Part shown: piece by piece, positions 55,970-63,920 of the stretch
Layout: the number at the start of each line of letters is the position of its first letter
How positions within the stretch are numbered: position 1 is the first letter of the stretch
From: Nonomuraea candida
GTDB taxonomy: Bacteria > Actinomycetota > Actinomycetes > Streptosporangiales > Streptosporangiaceae
Reading direction: 5' to 3'
NCBI RefSeq assembly: GCF_000725485.1
Contig: NZ_JOAG01000011.1
Coordinates: 124,001 to 188,000, forward strand
Length of the DNA: 64,000 nucleotides
Translations under genes and position numbers: made by a program
The notes under the pieces: model-generated
The model's database searches: none
What the model was told of the DNA's origin: nothing
Seen by the model: the letters and a program-made list of their open reading frames with translations, nothing else

Positions 55970-56484
55970 ATGAAACCTTGGTCACCCTCTGCGCGCTGCT
56001 CGCCATCGCGAGCGCCGCATGCCGATCGGGTCCGCAAGCTGAGACCGTGCAACGGGTTTTCCCTATTACCGAACAGGCGGCAAAAGATGTGTTGGCACAA
56101 CTCCTGGAGGCGGTCGGCGCCGATGGGCTGGTCGACTACTGCACGCGCTTTTCCAGCGACATTCCCGCATGCGAGGACGCCATGAAATCCGCTCTGGCAA
56201 AATGCCTCATCCCCGCCGGTGAACCGGCGATCGTTGACTCCGCCGCCGTCCGACCCGAGAAGGGCGCCGGCGGAGGCCGCACCCGAGGAGGATGGGTCCT
56301 GAGGCTGAGCGGTCGCACGATGGACGGTCAGCAGTACCTGAGTGACTTCTTCGTCACGACAGACGATCAAGAGCGGCCCCGCGCGTCCATCCCCGTGTTC
56401 TGGACCGGCGTCGGCCTGAGTGACGCCCCGTTCCTCGCCGACAGCACCAGAACCCCGCAGAACGCCTGTCCTGGCCCCGGCTGA
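55970..56484 (+). pseudogene. Lipoprotein-like small protein, start apparently frameshifted
   Basis: A frame from TTG 55978 to 56484 encodes ~168 residues: VTLCALLAIASAACRSG (a signal with lipobox-like Cys), then a soluble part with RLSGRTMDGQQYLSDFFVTT. No family is recognised. The only good start signal is GGAGGG followed by ATG 55970, which is out of frame with the lipoprotein. One extra base after ATGAAACC would give MKP-LVTLCALLAIASAAC with the expected positive charge. So the gene is either frameshifted, affected by a sequence error, or started at TTG. Confidence 0.5.
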
Positions 56485-56513
56485 CGTCGCGTCGAGCCGG
56501 CGGAGAGCGCGGC

Positions 56514-56963
56514 TCAACCGCCTACGCAGCGGTCGGCCCACGCTTCTCCGGTATCGAGGATCTCTTCCAGCGGATCCGGGTACCGCAGGACGGCAGGGCT
56601 TTCGAGGCTGTCGGCAACTCGTTCGCTGAGGCCCTGACGGGCGAGACGCACCAGCTCGCCGGTGACCTCACGGACCGGGGTGGAGCGGAAGCCGGCCCGG
56701 ATGCCGCGATGGGCGATGCCGCGCATCGTCGCGACGTAGTCCTCCTCAGCGTGCCCGCTGGTCAGCTCCCAGCCCGCTTGGCAGGAGGCGGTGCCGTGGA
56801 CGAGTCCGGTCCGGAAGGCGGGCAACGAGGCCAGATGTTCCATAGAGACGCGGCGCCGCACCTGATCACCCGAGGCCGTCCCGCCGCCCGCGAAAGGATC
56901 AAACCCTGCCCGGCACAACAATGCGGAGGATAAAGAGCAGGCTAATGCGCCGTGCGGGTGCAC
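56514..56963 (-). CDS. Hypothetical protein, possibly a fragment
   Basis: A frame of up to 149 residues that I do not recognise. The core reads LPAFRTGLVHGTASCQAGWE then EEDYVATMRGIAHRGIRAGF and PVREVTGELVRLARQGLSER, which looks like real protein, with helices and few rare residues. The start is unclear: GTG 56963 at the edge, or ATG 56843 with no RBS. It is divergent from the radical SAM operon and might be a remnant of a larger gene. No signal peptide or membrane helix is seen. Confidence 0.4.
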   Translation of the reverse strand: MHPHGALACSLSSALLCRAGFDPFAGGGTASGDQVRRRVSMEHLASLPAFRTGLVHGTASCQAGWELTSGHAEEDYVATMRGIAHRGIRAGFRSTPVREVTGELVRLARQGLSERVADSLESPAVLRYPDPLEEILDTGEAWADRCVGG

Positions 56964-56970
56964 GGCACTC

Positions 56971-56999
56971 TTGGCTAGCCGTGAGAGAACTGCTAGCCT
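56971..56999 (+). promoter_or_regulatory. Probable promoter of the radical SAM operon
   Basis: TTGGCT (56971-56976) and TAGCCT (56994-56999) are spaced by 17 bp, close to the actinomycete TTGAC / TAnnnT consensus. The transcript would begin near 57006, giving a leader of about 130 nt before ATG 57136. The leader is AT-richer than its surroundings and begins with a small stem (cgggt ... acccg, about 57002-57026). Confidence 0.5.
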
Positions 57000-57135
57000 C
57001 CCGGGTGAACAGTACGGAGTTACCCGCGCAGGTGATGAGCGGACGCCTTCACAGGCAATATCACGGGATTTCGGCGTTCCTTTTCATGCTGTGCGGCCAT
57101 GCGGTTTCCAGCCTCTAGAGGAAGCGCGTTGCGCC

Positions 57136-58587
57136 ATGGAAAAGCTCGCAACTCCGATTGATGTCGTGCTCCTTTCGACCTATGAGCTGGGGCATCAACC
57201 GTTCGGCCTGGCTTCGCCCGCCGCATGGCTGAGGGAAGCCGGTGCGAAGGTGTCGTGCCTGGACCTCGCGGTCGAGGAGCTGGACGAGTCCAAGGTCCGT
57301 GCGGCGGATCTGATCGCGGTTTATGTGCCCATGCACACGGCGACCCGGCTGGCCACGCCGCTGACCGAGCGGCTGCGGAAGCTCAACCCGGACGCCCACC
57401 TGTGCTTCTACGGCCTGTACGCGCCGGTCAACGAGGACTTCCTGCGCGGGCTGGGCGCGCACACGGTCATCGGCGGCGAGTTCGAGGAAGGGCTGGTCGT
57501 GCTCGCCGGGCGTCTGGCCGCCGGCGGCCGTGACGGCGCCGTCTCCGCAACCCAGCGGGAGCCCCTGATCTCTCTGTCGCGCCAGCGGTTCCTGGTGCCT
57601 GATCGGCGCTCCTTGCCCCTGCTGGACAAGTACGCCTACCTCTCGCTGGGCGACGGACAGCGGCGGGTGGTCGGTTACACCGAGGCGACCCGCGGCTGCA
57701 AGCACCTGTGCCGGCACTGCCCGATCGTTCCCGTGTACAACGGCCGGTTCCGGGTGGTGCAGCAGGACGTGGTGCTCCAGGACATCGACGCGCAGGTGGC
57801 CGCAGGGGCCCAGCACATCACGTTCGGCGACCCGGACTTCTTCAACGGCCCGGCCCATGCGCTGGCCGTGGTCAAGGCGCTGCACGAGCGGCACCCCCAG
57901 CTCACCTACGACGTGACGATCAAGGTTGAGCACCTCATCAAGCAGGCCGAGCATCTGCCGGTTCTGCGCGACACCGGATGCCTGTTCGTGACCAGCGCGG
58001 TGGAGTCCGTCGACGACCGGATCCTGACCTACTTCGACAAGCTGCACACCCGCGAGGACTTCATCCGGGTGGTGGGCCTGTTCCGGGAGGTGGGGCTGGG
58101 CCTGAATCCCACGTTCGTCACCTTCACCCCGTGGACCACGCCGGAGAACTACCTGGACCTGCTCACGGTCATCGCCGGGCAGGGCCTGACGGAGAACATC
58201 GCGCCCATCCAGTACGCCATCCGCCTGCTCATCCCGCGTGGTTCCCGGCTGCTGGAGCTGCCGGAGGTGACCGAGCTGGTCGCGGAGTTCGACGAGCCGT
58301 CGCTGGCCTACCCGTGGGCGCACCCGGACCCGCGCGTGGACCGCCTGTACGAGGAGGTCATGGAAGTGGTCAAGCAGACCATGCGCGCCGAGGCCACCCG
58401 TCCGGAGGCCTTCGCGCAGGTCTGGCGGGTGGCAGCCGCCGCGTACAGGGAGAGCACGGGGCGGTCGGACGTGCCGCTTGAGCCGCCCGCCGGCCCGCTG
58501 GGCGGCAACGTTCCCGTTCCCCGGCTGAGCGAGCCGTGGTACTGCTGCGCGGAACCCACCGAGGAACAGCTCACCCCATCCGTCTGA
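57136..58587 (+). CDS. B12-binding-type radical SAM protein with CCAEP tail
   Basis: A 483-residue protein and first gene of the operon. Residues ~8-130 resemble a cobalamin-binding Rossmann domain (VVLLSTYELGHQPFGLASPA, then YGLYAPVNEDFLRGLGAHTV and IGGEFEEG), without the DxHxxG loop. The radical SAM core has the cluster motif C188xxxC192xxC195 in TRGCKHLCRHCP. The C-terminus reads EPWYCCAEPTEEQL, with Cys470-Cys471. I recall a family named 'CUAEP/CCAEP-tail radical SAM (seleno)protein', in which some members carry selenocysteine at the second position; here it is plain TGC. The reaction is unknown. ATG 57136 fits the promoter position, although GAGGAAG is 12 nt away. Confidence 0.85.
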   Translation: MEKLATPIDVVLLSTYELGHQPFGLASPAAWLREAGAKVSCLDLAVEELDESKVRAADLIAVYVPMHTATRLATPLTERLRKLNPDAHLCFYGLYAPVNEDFLRGLGAHTVIGGEFEEGLVVLAGRLAAGGRDGAVSATQREPLISLSRQRFLVPDRRSLPLLDKYAYLSLGDGQRRVVGYTEATRGCKHLCRHCPIVPVYNGRFRVVQQDVVLQDIDAQVAAGAQHITFGDPDFFNGPAHALAVVKALHERHPQLTYDVTIKVEHLIKQAEHLPVLRDTGCLFVTSAVESVDDRILTYFDKLHTREDFIRVVGLFREVGLGLNPTFVTFTPWTTPENYLDLLTVIAGQGLTENIAPIQYAIRLLIPRGSRLLELPEVTELVAEFDEPSLAYPWAHPDPRVDRLYEEVMEVVKQTMRAEATRPEAFAQVWRVAAAAYRESTGRSDVPLEPPAGPLGGNVPVPRLSEPWYCCAEPTEEQLTPSV

Positions 58588-58603
58588 CGCGAGGAGGCAT
58601 CCC

Positions 58604-59635
58604 ATGACCGTGCCGGAGAACGCGGCCATCGACGGTCAGGACGAAATCTTCAAGCTGGCCAAGGGGTACTACACGACGAAGGCGCTGCTGGCCCTGTGGC
58701 GGCTGGGCGTGCTGGAGCGGGGCGCGGCAGGGGAGGACCTGGAGCTTCCCGCCATCGCCGGTCGGCTCGGCGTCGGCGATCCCGCCCACCTGCGCCCGAT
58801 CTTCGACTACCTCATCGTCCGCGGCTACCTGGAGCGGTCCGGGCAGGACGTCTACCGGCTGAGCGAGCGGGGCACGGCCGCCAGCCCGTACTTCGGCTAC
58901 CTGTCGACGATGGTGGGCGCCTACGAGCCCGTCTTCTCCCGGATCGAGGACCTGCTGAGCGGCAGGCTCGTGTACGGCCAGGACGTCAAGCGCTCCCACG
59001 AGGAGATGGTGCGCGGGCTCACCTCGCTCGAAGACCGGATGATGGGGACGGTCACCGAGGTCGTACGCGGCAGTGGCGCCAGAAAGGTCATGGACCTGGG
59101 CTGCGGCAGCGCGCGCATGCTCGCGCACATCTGCGCCGGTGGCGTGCGAGGGGTGGGGGTGGACCGCGACCCCAGCTCCTGCGCCGTGGCGCGGGAGACC
59201 GTGCGGCGGGAAGGGCTGCAGGACCGGATCACCATCATCGAGGGTGACGCCGCCGATGTCACGTCCCTTCCCCGGGAGGCCGTGGAGGGGGTGGACATGA
59301 TCACGGTGATGTTCCTGCTGCACGAGATCCTGCGGCAGCGCGGCCGGGACGGCACCGTACGGCTGCTGAGGGAGATCGCTGAACTGCTCGGCGAGTCCGG
59401 CAGCCTGGCCATGGTGGAGGTGTCCGGCACGGTCGACCACGCCTACCGGGAGAACCAGCTGTTCGTTCCCGAGTACGAGCTGTTGCACGAGTACACCAAC
59501 CAGCGGCTGGCGGCGCGCGAGGAATGGGAGGCCATGGCGGGCGAGGCCGGAATGAAGGTGGTGGACGTGCTGCCGGTCGACATGTGCCAGGCGTTCTGCC
59601 TGGTCGCCACCCCGATCGGAGGCGCGCCCCGATGA
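58604..59635 (+). CDS. SAM-dependent methyltransferase with winged-helix N-terminus
   Basis: A 343-residue class I methyltransferase. The first ~100 residues form a winged-helix/dimerisation domain as in small-molecule O-methyltransferases (TTKALLALWRLGVLERG, then YLERSGQDVYRLSERG). The SAM site is KVMDLGCGSARML followed by GVGVDRDPSSC and IEGDAADV. It most likely methylates a pathway intermediate. GAGGAGG lies before ATG 58604, 16 bp after the radical SAM gene. Its stop overlaps the aminotransferase start (ATGA). Confidence 0.87.
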   Translation: MTVPENAAIDGQDEIFKLAKGYYTTKALLALWRLGVLERGAAGEDLELPAIAGRLGVGDPAHLRPIFDYLIVRGYLERSGQDVYRLSERGTAASPYFGYLSTMVGAYEPVFSRIEDLLSGRLVYGQDVKRSHEEMVRGLTSLEDRMMGTVTEVVRGSGARKVMDLGCGSARMLAHICAGGVRGVGVDRDPSSCAVARETVRREGLQDRITIIEGDAADVTSLPREAVEGVDMITVMFLLHEILRQRGRDGTVRLLREIAELLGESGSLAMVEVSGTVDHAYRENQLFVPEYELLHEYTNQRLAAREEWEAMAGEAGMKVVDVLPVDMCQAFCLVATPIGGAPR

Positions 59636-60792
59636 CCTCGCAGCAGCAGTGCGGTGGCCCCGCGCAGGCCCGCACCTGCATGGGGATCGTGGACGAGGCC
59701 GCGCGCCTGGAACGGCTGGGCAAGCCGGTGGTGCACCTGGAAAAGGGTGAGCTGGACCTGGACACCCACGACCTGGTCAAGGAGAGCGCGATCCAGGCGT
59801 TGCGGAAGAACAGGACCCGCTACTCCCACAGCAGCGGCCTGCCTGAGCTGCGTCAGGCGATCAGTGACTACTACGGCCGCGTGTACGGGGTGGACGTGAA
59901 CCCTGCCCGCGTGGTGGTGAACTCGGGCTCCTCGGCCGCGATGCTGGAGCTGTTCCTGGCGCTTCTGGAGCCCGGTGACGAGGTGGTCATCCCGGATCCG
60001 GGCTATCCGGCGTACCCGAGCCTGATCGAGGCCGCCCGCGGCAGGGCGGTGCGCGCGGCGGCGGCCGGGCACGGCTACGTGCACACGGCCGAGCTGGCCG
60101 CAGACCACCTCACCTCATCCACGAAGGCGTTGCTGATCAACTTCCCGTCCAACCCGGTCGGCTCCCTGGCCGGCCCGGACGAGCTGCGCGCCTTCGCCGA
60201 GCTCGGCCCGCTGGTGGTGGCCGACGAGGTCTACCACGGCCTTGCCTTCAGCGACGAACGGCCACACACGATCCTGGAATACACCGGTGACGCCGTGTCC
60301 GTGGGCAGCTTCTCCAAGAGCTTCGCCATGACGGGGTGGCGCCTGGGCTACGTGATCGTCCCCGAATCGCTGCGGTCCCGCCTGACGCGCATGCACGAGT
60401 ACCTCTTCGTCGGTTCCAACACCTTCGCCCAGTGGGGAGCGGTCACCGCGCTGGAGAACGCCGAGGCGATCCAGAAGCAGATCCGGGACGAACTGCGCGG
60501 GCGTCAGGAGTGCCTGCGCGACGCTCTGTCACACAGCGGCCTGCGGCCGGTGTACGAGCCCCGCGGCGGCTTCTACACCCTGGTCCACCAGCCGGAGGGA
60601 ACCGGCAGCTCGGCCGCGTTCGCGGCGCGGCTCCTGGAGCACGCGCACGTCGCGCTCACGCCGGGCAGCGAGTTCGGCCCCAGCGGCGAGGGCTGCGTGC
60701 GCTTCTCGCTGAGCGCACCACGCGAACAGATCCGCGAAGGGCTGCAACGGATCACGACATTCCTCCACTCATCCGCAGAGGGCTCGCCATGA
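59632..60792 (+). CDS. PLP-dependent class I/II aminotransferase
   Basis: A 386-residue fold-type I enzyme. The PLP lysine is Lys229 in SFSKSFAMTGWRLGYV, and the ring-stacking and phosphate regions are NSGSSAAMLELFLA, DPGYPAYPSLIEAA, NFPSNPVGS and VVADEVYHGLAFSD. It should transfer an amino group to or from an alpha-keto acid, or act as an aminotransferase-like lyase. ATG 59632 overlaps the previous stop by 4 bp and its own stop overlaps the next start in the same way, so translation is coupled. Confidence 0.9.
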   Translation: MTSQQQCGGPAQARTCMGIVDEAARLERLGKPVVHLEKGELDLDTHDLVKESAIQALRKNRTRYSHSSGLPELRQAISDYYGRVYGVDVNPARVVVNSGSSAAMLELFLALLEPGDEVVIPDPGYPAYPSLIEAARGRAVRAAAAGHGYVHTAELAADHLTSSTKALLINFPSNPVGSLAGPDELRAFAELGPLVVADEVYHGLAFSDERPHTILEYTGDAVSVGSFSKSFAMTGWRLGYVIVPESLRSRLTRMHEYLFVGSNTFAQWGAVTALENAEAIQKQIRDELRGRQECLRDALSHSGLRPVYEPRGGFYTLVHQPEGTGSSAAFAARLLEHAHVALTPGSEFGPSGEGCVRFSLSAPREQIREGLQRITTFLHSSAEGSP

Positions 60793-61649
60793 CGACATAC
60801 ACCACGCCGGGTCGTCTCACCGGCCGGCACGGCGATCCGGCGTACTTCCGCTTCCTCGAGTACGACCACCTCGACCTCGACCCCGTCATCGACGTCCTGC
60901 ACGGCAAGGTCCTGGGCGTCATCTACCGCGGCGTCATCGACGCGGAGGCCGCCGCCGAGCTGGTCCGCCGGTTCTGGGACAGCCCGGCACGCAAACGCCG
61001 GGGCGGAGAGGTCTGCGAATCGCTCGGCTACTACGTCGGCGCGTACCATTACCACAAGCCCACGGCGACCTACCTGGCGGAGAGCGCCGAGATCGCCGGC
61101 CACCTTCGGGAACTGCTCGACGTCCCGGGCGAGCCGGTGACGATGTTCCGCACGATGCTGCGCGACCGGCTCGCCGCCGACGGCGTCACCTTCCGGCCCG
61201 CCCGGCAGGACGGGGGCAGCGCCTGCCCGGTCCTGATGCGGCACTGGAACGCCGGTGGGGCGTTCGCGTTGCAACCTCACGAGGACGCCTCCCAGTGCCG
61301 CGAGCCGCAGCAGGCCGGGTTCGAGGTGCAGCGCACGCTGGAACACACCGTGTGCGCGGTGAACATGTGCCTGGAGAACAGCGACAACGGCCGCCTGGTG
61401 ATGTGGAACGTGGTGCCGGACGACGACAGCAAGTCCAGGCTCGGGCTGTACTACTCCGGCAGCCCCTACCCGCCGGAGGTCCTGGACGGGATCGAGTCCA
61501 TCTGGCTGGACATCCGGCCCGGCGACATCTACGTCTTCAACGGCGAGCACGTCCATGCCGTGGAGGCCAGCCCGCCCGGAGCCAAGCGTACGACCATGGC
61601 GTGGAACATGGGATTCTGCGCCGACGACACCGTGGTGAGCTGGACGTGA
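60789..61649 (+). CDS. Fe(II)/2-oxoglutarate-dependent oxygenase family protein
   Basis: A 286-residue protein with the facial-triad pattern: His164-x-Asp166 in LQPHEDASQC and the distal histidine in FNGEHVHAVEA (His254 or His256), followed by Arg267 as probable 2-oxoglutarate contact. The core around it (GDIYVFNGEHVHAV, then MAWNMGF) is a cupin/jelly-roll. It resembles the BesD-like group of free-amino-acid hydroxylases and halogenases; the Asp in HxD favours hydroxylation over halogenation. It follows the aminotransferase with ATGA overlap, so an amino-acid-derived substrate is likely. Confidence 0.7.
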   Translation: MTTYTTPGRLTGRHGDPAYFRFLEYDHLDLDPVIDVLHGKVLGVIYRGVIDAEAAAELVRRFWDSPARKRRGGEVCESLGYYVGAYHYHKPTATYLAESAEIAGHLRELLDVPGEPVTMFRTMLRDRLAADGVTFRPARQDGGSACPVLMRHWNAGGAFALQPHEDASQCREPQQAGFEVQRTLEHTVCAVNMCLENSDNGRLVMWNVVPDDDSKSRLGLYYSGSPYPPEVLDGIESIWLDIRPGDIYVFNGEHVHAVEASPPGAKRTTMAWNMGFCADDTVVSWT

Positions 61650-62410
61650 CGGCCACGCAGGGCAGCGCGTCCTGCTCCGGCCCCGCGCCGGCCGTCGGCC
61701 CTCCTGAGGAGGTGCTGGACGTCGCCTGCCGGGCGCTGCTCAGGACCGGCGCGCCGCTCCCCCTGGAAGCGCTCGCCACCGCCATGGGAACCGGCCTCGC
61801 CGACGCCGAGCGGGAGGTCGCCACGCAGGAGAGCCGGGGACGGATGACTCGTGACGGCGACGGGCGCATCGTGGCCTCGGCCGGCATCTCGGTCGTGCCC
61901 AGCGACTACGAGCTGCGGGTCGGCGCCAGGGTGATGTGGGCGTGGTGCGCCAACACCGCCTTCGGCGTCATGAGCGCGCTGGCCATGGGCGGCGAGGTCG
62001 TCTCGCACTGCCCGGCCGGCGGGGCCCTGCTGCGCACGGTGTTCGACGGCCCGCTGCCCCGCGAGGAGGGGCGGGCGGTCCACTGGCCCAGCGACTCCTT
62101 CCGCCAGAGCTGCGGCTCGTTGGCGCAGGAGTACTGCCCCACCTTCGCGCTGTTCGAAAACGCGCAGGCCGCGCACGCGTGGGCCGGAGCCAAGGGCATC
62201 CCCGGTGAGGTGCTGCCGGTACGCGAGGCCACCGAGCGGGCCAGGGTGCGCTGGCGTAAGAGCCTGGACCTCGACGGCGAAGGCGCGGACCTGCCGCGGC
62301 TCCTGACCGCCCCGCCCCGCCGACCAGGCGCCGTCGACGTGAACCCGGCCCCCGCATCGCCTGTCGTTTCGCCTGTCGCTTCGCCTGCCGCATCGCCGAC
62401 CGAGGAGTAG
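61646..62410 (+). CDS. MerB-like protein, copy 1, lacking the catalytic aspartate
   Basis: A 254-residue protein. Residues ~25-75 form a winged-helix-like N-terminal part (PLEALATAMGTGLADAEREV), as in organomercurial lyase MerB. The MerB-like core has WAWCANTAFG with Cys101, VSHCPAGG with Cys122, and QSCGSLAQEYCPTFALF with Cys156 and Cys164. At the place of MerB Asp99 there is Thr104, so C-Hg protonolysis as in MerB is unlikely. The tail is Pro/Ala/Ser-rich. GTG 61646 overlaps the oxygenase stop (GTGA). It may bind a metal or thiol compound or serve as partner for copy 2. Confidence 0.72.
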   Translation: MTATQGSASCSGPAPAVGPPEEVLDVACRALLRTGAPLPLEALATAMGTGLADAEREVATQESRGRMTRDGDGRIVASAGISVVPSDYELRVGARVMWAWCANTAFGVMSALAMGGEVVSHCPAGGALLRTVFDGPLPREEGRAVHWPSDSFRQSCGSLAQEYCPTFALFENAQAAHAWAGAKGIPGEVLPVREATERARVRWRKSLDLDGEGADLPRLLTAPPRRPGAVDVNPAPASPVVSPVASPAASPTEE

Positions 62411-62413
62411 TGC

Positions 62414-63130
62414 ATGGACTTCGCCACTGTGGCCCAGCGGATCAGCACCGGGCTCGGCCTCGACACGCCGCCGGTGGCTCTCACGTTCGTCGAGCAGGCT
62501 CCCGCGCAGACGGAGGTGCCTGCCGCCGCCGTGCCGTCCGCCTGCGCCTTCTGGCGCGAGGCCGAGAAGGGCGTCTTCTACGCCTCGGCCGAACGTCACC
62601 ACAACTGCCCGATCGGCTCCATGGTCATGGGCTTCGAACTGCCGGAAGAGCTGAAGAGCCGGCTCGGCGAACTGGTCGGCGGCATGTGCCAGGAGCAGTA
62701 TCTGCTCGCCGAGGAACCCCCGCACATCCCGGTCATGAAGCAGACCTACGCCGGCATCGTCTACGGTCCCCTGTCGCGCTGCACGACTCCACCTGACGTG
62801 GCGCTGATCTGGGTGACCGCCGCACAGGCCATGCTGTGCAGCGAAGCCATGGGCACCGCCGCCTGGACGGCCGGCGGCCCCATGCTGACCGGCCGACCCG
62901 GCTGCGCAGCCCTGCCGATGGCCATCGCCGAAGCGCACCCGCAGCTCTCGTTCGGATGCGCGGGAATGCGCACTTTTACCCAGATTGGCGATGGTCAGCT
63001 GCTTCTCGCGATACCGGGACGCTCCCTGCCCGGCTTCGCCGACACGCTCGAAAACACGCTGCGCGCCAACACGCAGATGCTTAGCTACTACCAGGGCGAA
63101 CGCACCCGCTTCACCCGAAACGGCGGCTGA
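62414..63130 (+). CDS. DUF169-family protein
   Basis: A 238-residue protein of the DUF169 family, whose biochemical role is unknown to me. The conserved cysteine-containing segments are PSACAFWREAEKGVFYAS and ERHHNCPIGSMVMGF, then YGPLSRCTTPPDV and LSFGCAGMRTF. The spacing of Cys and His suggests a cofactor or metal site. GAGGAG inside the end of the preceding gene lies 6 nt before ATG 62414. It sits between the two MerB-like genes, which links it to their chemistry. Confidence 0.82.
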   Translation: MDFATVAQRISTGLGLDTPPVALTFVEQAPAQTEVPAAAVPSACAFWREAEKGVFYASAERHHNCPIGSMVMGFELPEELKSRLGELVGGMCQEQYLLAEEPPHIPVMKQTYAGIVYGPLSRCTTPPDVALIWVTAAQAMLCSEAMGTAAWTAGGPMLTGRPGCAALPMAIAEAHPQLSFGCAGMRTFTQIGDGQLLLAIPGRSLPGFADTLENTLRANTQMLSYYQGERTRFTRNGG

Positions 63131-63170
63131 GCCCGCGACGACACCGCAGCCCCTCAGGGAGGACGGCGCC

Positions 63171-63821
63171 ATGACCAGCACCGGGATCGGTCCTCCGCCC
63201 ATCACCTTGGCGCCCAGGCAGGCGGCGTTGCGCCGCGCCGCCTTCCACCTGTTGCTGCGCGCACCGGACCCCGTCTCACCGCAACGGCTGGCGGCCGAAC
63301 TCGGCCAGGACCTTGACACCGTGGTGGCCGACCTCGACCTGCTCGATCGGGTCGGGCGCATCCGCAGAACCCCCGGCGGCGACGTGCTGGCGAGCCTGGG
63401 CCTGACCCTGCTGCCCACCCGGCACCGCATCGCGGTGGGGACGACAGAGCGTCACACGTGGTGTGCGCTGGACGCGCTGGGCATTCTCGGCGCGCTCGCC
63501 ACCGATGGCTGGATCGACTCAGAGCCTCCCTGCGGCGGGGGCCGCATCCACATCGACGTACGCGGCGGCGTCCCCATGGGACATCCGGAGTCGTACGTGC
63601 TGTTCATCGCGGAGCAGACTCCCGTCGCCTCGGTCGTCGACCAATGGTGCCCGCTGGTCAACTTCTTCCCCGACAGCGAATCCGCCCGCGCGTGGGCCAC
63701 CGGGACCGGAGCCGGCGGCCGCACCCTCGGCCTGACCGAGGCCGCGCAGTACGCGACGCGGCTGTGGCGGCCACTGATCGACGTGGCTGCTCGGAGTTGC
63801 GATGCGTCCGAGGCAACCTGA
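63171..63821 (+). CDS. MerB-like protein, copy 2, with MerB catalytic residues
   Basis: A 216-residue protein resembling alkylmercury lyase. Conserved positions are Cys98 and Asp101 in TWCALDALG, Cys121 in PPCGGG and Cys160 in DQWCPLVNFF, against Cys96, Asp99, Cys117 and Cys159 known for plasmid MerB. The N-terminal winged-helix (SPQRLAAELGQDLDTVVADL) and C-terminal SARAWATG helix also fit. No merA, merT, merP or merR is nearby, so classical mercury resistance is improbable. Cleavage or handling of another carbon-metal, carbon-metalloid or thiol-bound species is possible. GGGAGG precedes ATG 63171. Confidence 0.78.
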   Translation: MTSTGIGPPPITLAPRQAALRRAAFHLLLRAPDPVSPQRLAAELGQDLDTVVADLDLLDRVGRIRRTPGGDVLASLGLTLLPTRHRIAVGTTERHTWCALDALGILGALATDGWIDSEPPCGGGRIHIDVRGGVPMGHPESYVLFIAEQTPVASVVDQWCPLVNFFPDSESARAWATGTGAGGRTLGLTEAAQYATRLWRPLIDVAARSCDASEAT

Positions 63822-63920
63822 CCTCCCCCCGCCGCCAGTGAAGGCCGGCACGAAATGCACACCATCCGCGTCCGGCGCATACGCGGGCCCGGCTGCCGTT
63901 CACGTCCTCAAGGGTGAGGC

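Noticed and set aside
57000..57135. Cobalamin or SAM riboswitch in the operon leader
   Set aside because: I could not find the B12 box or recognisable SAM-element core; only a small stem is visible.
58543..58548. Selenocysteine in the radical SAM tail
   Set aside because: Both codons are TGC; there is no in-frame TGA, so this member uses cysteine.
61646..63821. Mercury-resistance (mer) operon
   Set aside because: No merA, merT, merP or MerR-type regulator is present, and one of the two MerB-like proteins lacks the catalytic Asp.
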